NCBI RefSeq assembly: GCF_003255815.1
Contig: NC_037681.1
Coordinates: 78,168,188-78,232,187, forward strand
Reading direction: 5' to 3'
Source of the DNA: Theropithecus gelada
Lineage: Eukaryota > Chordata > Mammalia > Primates > Cercopithecidae
DNA: 64,000 bases
Shown: one piece after another, positions 58,071 to 64,000 of the stretch
How the letters are laid out: the number at the start of each line of letters is the position of its first letter
How positions within the stretch are numbered: position 1 is the first letter of the stretch
Position numbers and translations under genes: made by a program
Notes under the pieces: generated by a model
Database searches by the model: none
Seen by the model: only the letters and a program-made list of their open reading frames with translations
What the model was told of the DNA's origin: nothing

Positions 58071-58407
58071 TTTTTTTCTTTCTTTTTTTTTTCTTTTTCT
58101 TTTTTTTTTTTTTTTTTTTTTTTTTTTGAGACAGAGTCTCACTCTATCACTAGGCTGGAGTGCCATGGCATGATCAAGCTCACTGCAACCTCTGCCTCCC
58201 TGGTTCAAGCAATTCTCCTGCCTCAGCCTCCCAAGCAACTGGGATTACAAGCATGCACAACCATGCCTGGCTAATCTTTTGTATTTTTAGTAGAGATGGG
58301 TTTCACCATGTTGACCAGGCTGGTCTTGAACTCCTGACCCCAAGTGATCTACCCGCCTTGACCTCCCAAAGTGCTGGGATTACAGGTGTGAACCACCATG
58401 CTTGGCC
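58071..58407 (-). repeat. AluS-like element with long A-tail
   Basis: Reverse orientation: an impure 55-bp poly-T (58071-58126), then 'gagacagagtctcactctat' through 'gcaactgggattacaagcat' and 'ttagtagagatgggtttcac' to 'ccaccatgcttggcc'. Full-length dimer; no clear TSD. Confidence 0.93.
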
Positions 58408-60804
58408 GAAAATACTTTTAATTAAACTTTAATGAAACTAAATTTATGACCACAGCCTTTCAAAACAGAGATATATACTTTACTGCAATCTCAAGATGAG
58501 CTGAAACTTAGATGAGGCTGCCAAATAAATCACCACATGTCTTATAGTTACAAAAAAAAAAAAGCTAGATGGAAGAAATAACTGTAAAAATTACAGTTGT
58601 CTTAAAATGGAATAATCAGGCTTGAGAAATTGTTAGCTTTCTGTCACCGAAAGCATTTGAATGAGGGCCAGATAGCCACTAACCAGTAATGTTGTAGAGG
58701 ATATCATGTGTTATTAAAAGGACTGTTTAAAGTATGCCCTCTAGTGTTACTGTCAATACTCAGGGGCTATAATTCCAATAAAATGATTAATGAAAAGTAT
58801 TATCTGACAGGATTATTTGAAATCACTTATATATTTTTAAATAAGGTAACATATCATTCGGGACTCTTGGCCATAAGCAACAGCTACACTTTTAGATAAC
58901 ATAAAGAAATTAGTTACTTAGTGGCTCATAGATTAGAATCAGGAGAGATAAATTTGGGGAAATGGGTGAATAAGAAGCGTAGGCAATGACAATGATAATT
59001 AAGTCCAGGTTAAAGGACTAGACTGATTAGAATGCCGTTTTGGTACCATGGCCATCTAGGCTGCTGAACACAGCTGTGACTGAATGCTTACAACCAAGAC
59101 CATACGCCAATCCTTTTGTTGATGCACATCTTGCAAGATTCTGTGAAGCCCTTGCAAAGACAATCTATCCCTTCCTCTTTGCATCACTTTCTCCAGAGTT
59201 TAAGCATTAAGGGATAGAAAGAGAGAGAAACAATTTTTCTCTCTTAACCTTCACCGTAAGGATGAGGGTCTTACTTTCCACTTACATACAATGAGGTATT
59301 CCTCCAAAATAAGAAGTGAGTTCAGATTCTATCGGTCAAGAAAAAGGAAAAATGTCTACTCCAATGCTTTTATTAAATTTTTAAAAGATGTTGTGTCTTT
59401 TTAATGTTGATGAGTCCTTAGTCTGTTGGGGGTGGGGTAGTGGGATTTGTAATTTTTGTGTTTTGTCTTACTTGTAAATTTTCTGATTTCCTATCTGCTG
59501 GAAGTATTTCCCAGAGCCATACCCTAGTTTCTCAGTAGAATACATGAGTAAATGACCATTTGTCGTGGCCTATTCTATACTTTTATTTTCTCTGAATAGA
59601 ACAAAGTAATCAATTTTGAGAAAATAGATGTCTCTTCCCAAGTCGTGGTTTCCAATTAGACGTTTCCTAGGAAATGCCAGGATTGCTTATGGCCTGTTGT
59701 TAATAATCTGAAACTGCCTATTCTGTTAAATGTTAACTGTGGTATGGAAATGTGATGGTATCTGCGTTAGAGTCCACTAATCAAAATAATTATACCCACT
59801 GTGCACATTTCACATGCCTTCACTTAAATAGGATCAAGTATCATTTAATAAGAACCCTTAGTAGAAAGCTACATTCTCAAGCGGCTCCCTCTCCTTCAAA
59901 CTGGATGAGCTCAGCATCTTTTACAGAGGGAGCGTTGGTATAGATGTGAAGGCCTCTATTTTGCAATACTGGGATATGTGTTAGCACTACAGGACTCCTC
60001 TCCCTCCTATGATCCCAGAGTGACATAAACACAACAGAGACTAGTATGCTTGCCCAATTCTTTGGAGTCTTACTGAAAACATAATGAATAAAATTCAGGC
60101 CAAATCCAGTTAACTCATCCTCATACAACAGCATTCATACTTCTAACCCAATCATTGGAGTAGCCTTTATTCCTTGAGAGAAATACGAAAAAAAAAAAGA
60201 TTGATGGAGCAAGTTTTACCCATTATTTAGAGGTACATTTCTTTGGGGCTTTCTCACCCAGTGATATTTTCTTCTTTGTTCTCCTACTACCTTGTGATGC
60301 AGAGCACATGCTAATGAACACTGGAAGTGTCCTGGCAAGTCCTTCACCCTAGTAGTAAGGTCATTAGTATGATTTATGCTATCTCTTCCTCAACAACAAG
60401 CATCTATCATTTTACAAATTAAGTATCAAATAACATAAATACTACACATCACGTAAAGAAAAAGTAAAGAATCCTTGCACTACCTGCCAGTTTCACCATG
60501 CTCCTTAGAGGAAACTATGAACGTACTCAAGAACAGAAAGAATGCCAAATATCACTGGATGATACTGTTTATGACTTTCAATAGGCAGGATATTCAAAAT
60601 GTAAGGAACACTGTACAGGGGGACCATCAAAAGGGGGATATGGACAAAGATGGACTGACTCAACTGTAAAATTAGTAAAGCTTGTTATCTACTTTTTAAA
60701 CATTAAGACAATTTTGTAAATGTACATCACTGTCTTCAAAAAATAGCACATGGCTTAAGAGAGTCACAGTTTCAAACAACATGTTATACTTTCTATTATA
60801 TGTG
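58408..60804. other. no recognised element
   Basis: About 2.4 kb without a nameable repeat or gene; frames are at most 85 codons and domain-free. Confidence 0.45.
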
Positions 60805-61080
60805 TGTGTTAGCCCAGGTCCTCTGAGAAGCAGATGCCAAGATGGGGTTAAATGTGCAAGGATTTTATGAGAACAGATGCCTATGCGAGAGAATAATTGG
60901 GCAGGAGCCAGAAAGGCTGGGTAAGCAGTCAGACCACAGTGCAGGTCTGTCCTGCAGTGAAGGACAGATAGAGAGGGGACAGAATGGAAGGAAGCACCTC
61001 AGAATCTACAGTCTAAGGGAGTTCAGCAGGCCTCTTGGGGACACCTGGAGCCAGTGTTTTGTCGCGAGAATGTGCCTGGC
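60805..61080. repeat. unnamed ancient repeat, possible copy B
   Basis: 'gttagcccaggtcctctgag', 'aagcagatgccaagatgggg' and 'gtgcaaggattttatgagaa' have the same layout as the stretch at 53600 and belong to the same kind of old repeat, as far as I can judge by eye. Confidence 0.35.
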
Positions 61081-61544
61081 TTAATATACTCACCATGCTC
61101 AGTAACTGTGGGAAGAAGCCTAGGAATAGTGATGGATTTCAGAACACAGAAACTGGGACTTTCTTTCATATATGTCTTCCAAAGCTTCACCCACAGAATA
61201 AAAAGATTTTTCTGTCATTGAAAAGAGTCAAAGATAAACTTCTGAGGACTCTCCTTATATCATGTAGTCTTGGTGTACAGGTGGATATGAGATCTGGATA
61301 ACTGCTAAGAGTTCTGTCACACTACCTGCATCATTGCCCTAGTTTCATAAGTAGATTCACCTCAAGACATGTTTTAACTTTCACTTTCTTTCACCTACAT
61401 ACTCCTAAACTGTCTGCAATAATACTTCTACTTTCAACTTCCCATTTATTTGTAACTTTTCATCACCTATCTCATTACCAAATGCAATGCTATTTTTTTT
61501 TAAGATGGATGCATTCTAGTGGACTTTTGCTGGCAGTGTCTGAC

Positions 61545-61870
61545 TTTTGCTCACTCCCCTGAAATGCTCCTCTCTTGACTTCTGTGGCTCAGTGTTGCCT
61601 CAATTCTCTACATCTGTAATTACACCTTGTAGGCCTTTTTTATTCTGTCCTTTCACTTCTCCCAACCTTAAATGTTGACGTTTACCAAGTTCCTCTCCTT
61701 AGACGGCTTGTCTCTAAGTATATTTTTCACTTAGATCACCGATTATTTTCCAGAATTCTAACTCCTGAACATTCTACATGTTCTACATCTGAACTCTTTT
61801 TGCAGTACCTGATATGTCTTTCCATGTATTTTCTGGACTTTTTTTTCCATGAAGGTTTGGAGGCATAGAA
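61545..61870 (+). repeat. L2 LINE fragment
   Basis: 'ccaaccttaaatgttgacgt' and 'ttcacttagatcaccgatta' resemble the L2 segment just upstream of the region found at 62640. Diverged. Confidence 0.5.
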
Positions 61871-62639
61871 CATGTTCAAAATCAAACAATTTATTTTCTA
61901 CCTTCTTATTTTAGGAAATGACACCATCCATAAGCTGATTCTACCATGTGGAACCAGAAAAGGTTGAGGAGCATTTCTAATCCAAATTACCCTACATGTT
62001 AGTCAACAGATAAAGAAAGCAATGTACTTATGATTCATATTTTAAAAGTTAATAGTTTTTCCTAAATTCCTTAAGTAAATTAACCATATATAAAATAGAA
62101 AATTTGGAAACTTACACAATATAGCATATGCTATTAGGTTGTTTTTAATCTTTTAATATTTTATATTATTCTCAGTTAATATGGTTATATGTAAATGTTT
62201 ACACATCTACCTCCACATATCCAACTAAGTGAAAACCTAGCAGAGGAATCAATGGATTGTAATAAATATTTTGCTAAAATACTTTGTAAAAACAATACAA
62301 CTAATACTTTCCAGAAATAATGTATTTCAAGTTTTTACTTTTCAGTATAATCATGCAATAAATATGTTTATATAATTTCTGCAATTCATATATATTTCCA
62401 TCTGGTAAATGCTTAAAAGTGAATTAATAAACTGGGATGTTGTTTTCTACAATGTCTTATAGAAACTGCATAAAACTGTAAAACTGGGAGTTATTATCAT
62501 AATTTTTAATAATCTTAGACATTTTTATAACGGCAACTGGTCTTTTGTTTTTATTGTTATTCATAAAAGTGAGCATTTTAATACATGTGTGTTTCATTTT
62601 ATTTTGTTTTTGGCATTCATGTAGCTAGAAGCTCAGCTC
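61871..62639. other. no firm element
   Basis: AT-rich sequence between L2 parts; perhaps a decayed L1 insertion ('cttttaatattttatattat'). Not assignable. Confidence 0.4.
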
Positions 62640-63042
62640 TTGCTTATTCTTCTTGTCACTGTCTTCAGTCTTTCCCATGGAAGTCTCATTCAGTCTCATG
62701 GCTTTAAATATCATCTATATGTCCATAACTCCCAAATTCATATTTTCAGTTCAGATCTCTTCACAATTTTGTCTACTCAACATCTCCATATAGATGTTTA
62801 ATAAAAATCTCAAATTTAACATTTTCAAAACTAAACACTCAACCTTCTCTCCAATATATTTCTCCCACTATTTCCATCATCTTCATTGATGATGACAACT
62901 TCATCTTTCTAGGTACACAACCAAAAAGCCTTGGTGTTATCACTGATCCCTTTTCTTTATTCCATAGCCTATCAATCAGTAAATCCCACTGATTCTACCT
63001 TCAAGATATAGCAAAATTCTGACTACATTTTATCTCTTCAAC
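62640..63042 (+). repeat. L2 LINE ORF region, part 1
   Basis: 'catggctttaaatatcatct', 'ataactcccaaattcatatt', 'caacatctccatatagatgt', 'aaaaagccttggtgttatca' and 'cagtaaatcccactgattct' follow L2 coding sequence in order. Interrupted at 63043 by a MaLR LTR. Confidence 0.85.
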
Positions 63043-63474
63043 TGCAATAGTTTGCATATTTGATCTCTCCAAATCTCATGTTGAAATTTAACCCCCAATG
63101 TGGCCGTGTTAGGTGGTGGGGCAGTCTTCAGGTCCTGGGGTGGATCCCTCATGAATACATTAATGCCCTACCTGGTTAGGGGTGGTGAATGAGTTCTTAC
63201 TCTGATAGTCCTAGCAAGAGCTGCACTTTTTTTAAAAAAAAAAGAACCCGGCATCTCCCTTTCCTCTCTCTCTTGCTTTCTATCTCATAATGTGTACCTG
63301 CCACCTCCCCTTCACCTATCATGAGTAGAAGCAGCCTGAAGCCCTCATCAAGCCCAGATGTTGGAGACATACTTTTTGTACAGCCTGAAGAAACATGAGT
63401 CAAATAAATCTCTTTTCTTTATAAATTACCCAGCCTTGGGTATTCTTTTATAGCCACACAAATGGATTAACACA
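63043..63474 (+). repeat. MST/MLT1-type MaLR LTR inserted in L2
   Basis: From 'tgcaatagtttgcatatttg' through 'ccaaatctcatgttgaaatt', 'catctccctttcctctctct' and 'cataaattacccagccttgg'-type text to 'ggattaacaca'. Complete forward solo LTR. The L2 resumes immediately afterwards. Confidence 0.82.
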
Positions 63475-64000
63475 TTGACTATTATACCTTAGTCTGAGCA
63501 CATGGATTTCTGAAATAGCCTCCTACTAGTCTCCTTGCTTTCCACTTTGTCTTATATAATCTATCCTCAGCATAGTAGGCAGATATGTCCTTATAAGACA
63601 GAAGTAAGAGTATGCCATTGTTCAAAACCCTTCATGGCTCTCCATTTCACTCTGAATAAAAGCAAAGACCTTTAATATATTACAAGCCCATATGATCTGC
63701 CCCATTTCCTCTCTGACCTCATTCTTATTCCAGTCTCCTCTACCACTGTGGCTTGCTCTAATGACCTAGGCCTATTCTCACCTTGGAGACTTTGCACTGG
63801 CTGCTTTCTTTTCATGAAAGTATATATTTTAGATATCCATTTGCTTGATTCATTTATCTCATTTAAATATTTTCTCAAATATCACTGTGGTAAAAATACT
63901 TACATAAATGGCCCCCAATGTTTTGTCCCTTCCTATATCCACACTCTTTTTTATGTGACTTTTTAGTTCTTCTAACAAGATAGTTTATTTCTCTAACCTT
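63475..64000 (+). repeat. L2 LINE ORF/3' region, part 2
   Basis: 'atagcctcctactagtctcc', 'ttcaaaacccttcatggctc', 'gatctgccccatttcctctc', 'gactttgcactggctgcttt' and 'ttctcaaatatcactgtgg' are the classical L2 3' coding sequence, running to the window end. Confidence 0.87.

Overview
This is nuclear DNA from a primate, most likely an Old World monkey (macaque/baboon/guenon group). It is AT-rich and intron- or intergenic-like, and built largely of nested retrotransposons. The evidence for a primate is the Alu copies plus L1P-type and MaLR (THE1/MST/MLT1) elements. The evidence for an Old World monkey is a young full-length L1 whose ORF1 and 5'UTR read like the cercopithecid lineage rather than human L1PA1-3, and an AluY-type copy at 30334-30599 with wording typical of monkey AluY. 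These lineage calls come from memory of family sequences, not a search. I found no exon of a host protein-coding gene, no tRNA, rRNA or snRNA gene, and nothing bacterial or viral in the operon sense.

Layout. 1-8540: an Alu tail, an MLT1 LTR, an L2 split by a THE1 LTR, an old L1, a palindromic MITE-like element, an Alu with clear target-site duplications (TSDs), L2 and MIR pieces, and a Tigger-type DNA transposon. 8541-9016: an old Alu whose A-tail has become a (GGAA)n microsatellite. 9471-23430: a dense L1 block. An old minus-strand L1 (L1MA-like) is split by a nearly full-length young L1 (10986-15443, minus strand, 13-bp TSD). It abuts an MST/THE1 provirus-like element that itself carries a foreign LTR, followed by another old L1 and an L1M/HAL1-type ORF1/5'UTR region. 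23700-26815: a MaLR LTR, a second copy of its edge, and an L1PB-like element containing an Alu.

26816-40880: scattered old L1, LTR, Alu and Tigger pieces, with a second young L1 insertion (31462-31862, 16-bp TSD) about 99% identical by eye to the first one. 41622-42143: a 522-bp almost pure polypurine tract. 44829-46235: an LTR with a homologous partner at 28345, a MaLR LTR and an AT-rich palindromic tract. 46236-64000: mostly older sequence with MIR, L2 and L1M fragments, two more MaLR LTRs, one AluS and a possible regulatory element near 57.5 kb.

The only intact protein reading frame I recognise is L1 ORF1 (338 codons, 13385-14401, minus strand). Its partner ORF2 is broken by a 5-bp deletion and a nonsense change and is interrupted by a 394-N assembly gap. 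That gap is about 1.7 kb too short if the element is otherwise full length. No undescribed biological system is convincingly present; the most useful leads are structural and genome-evolutionary.
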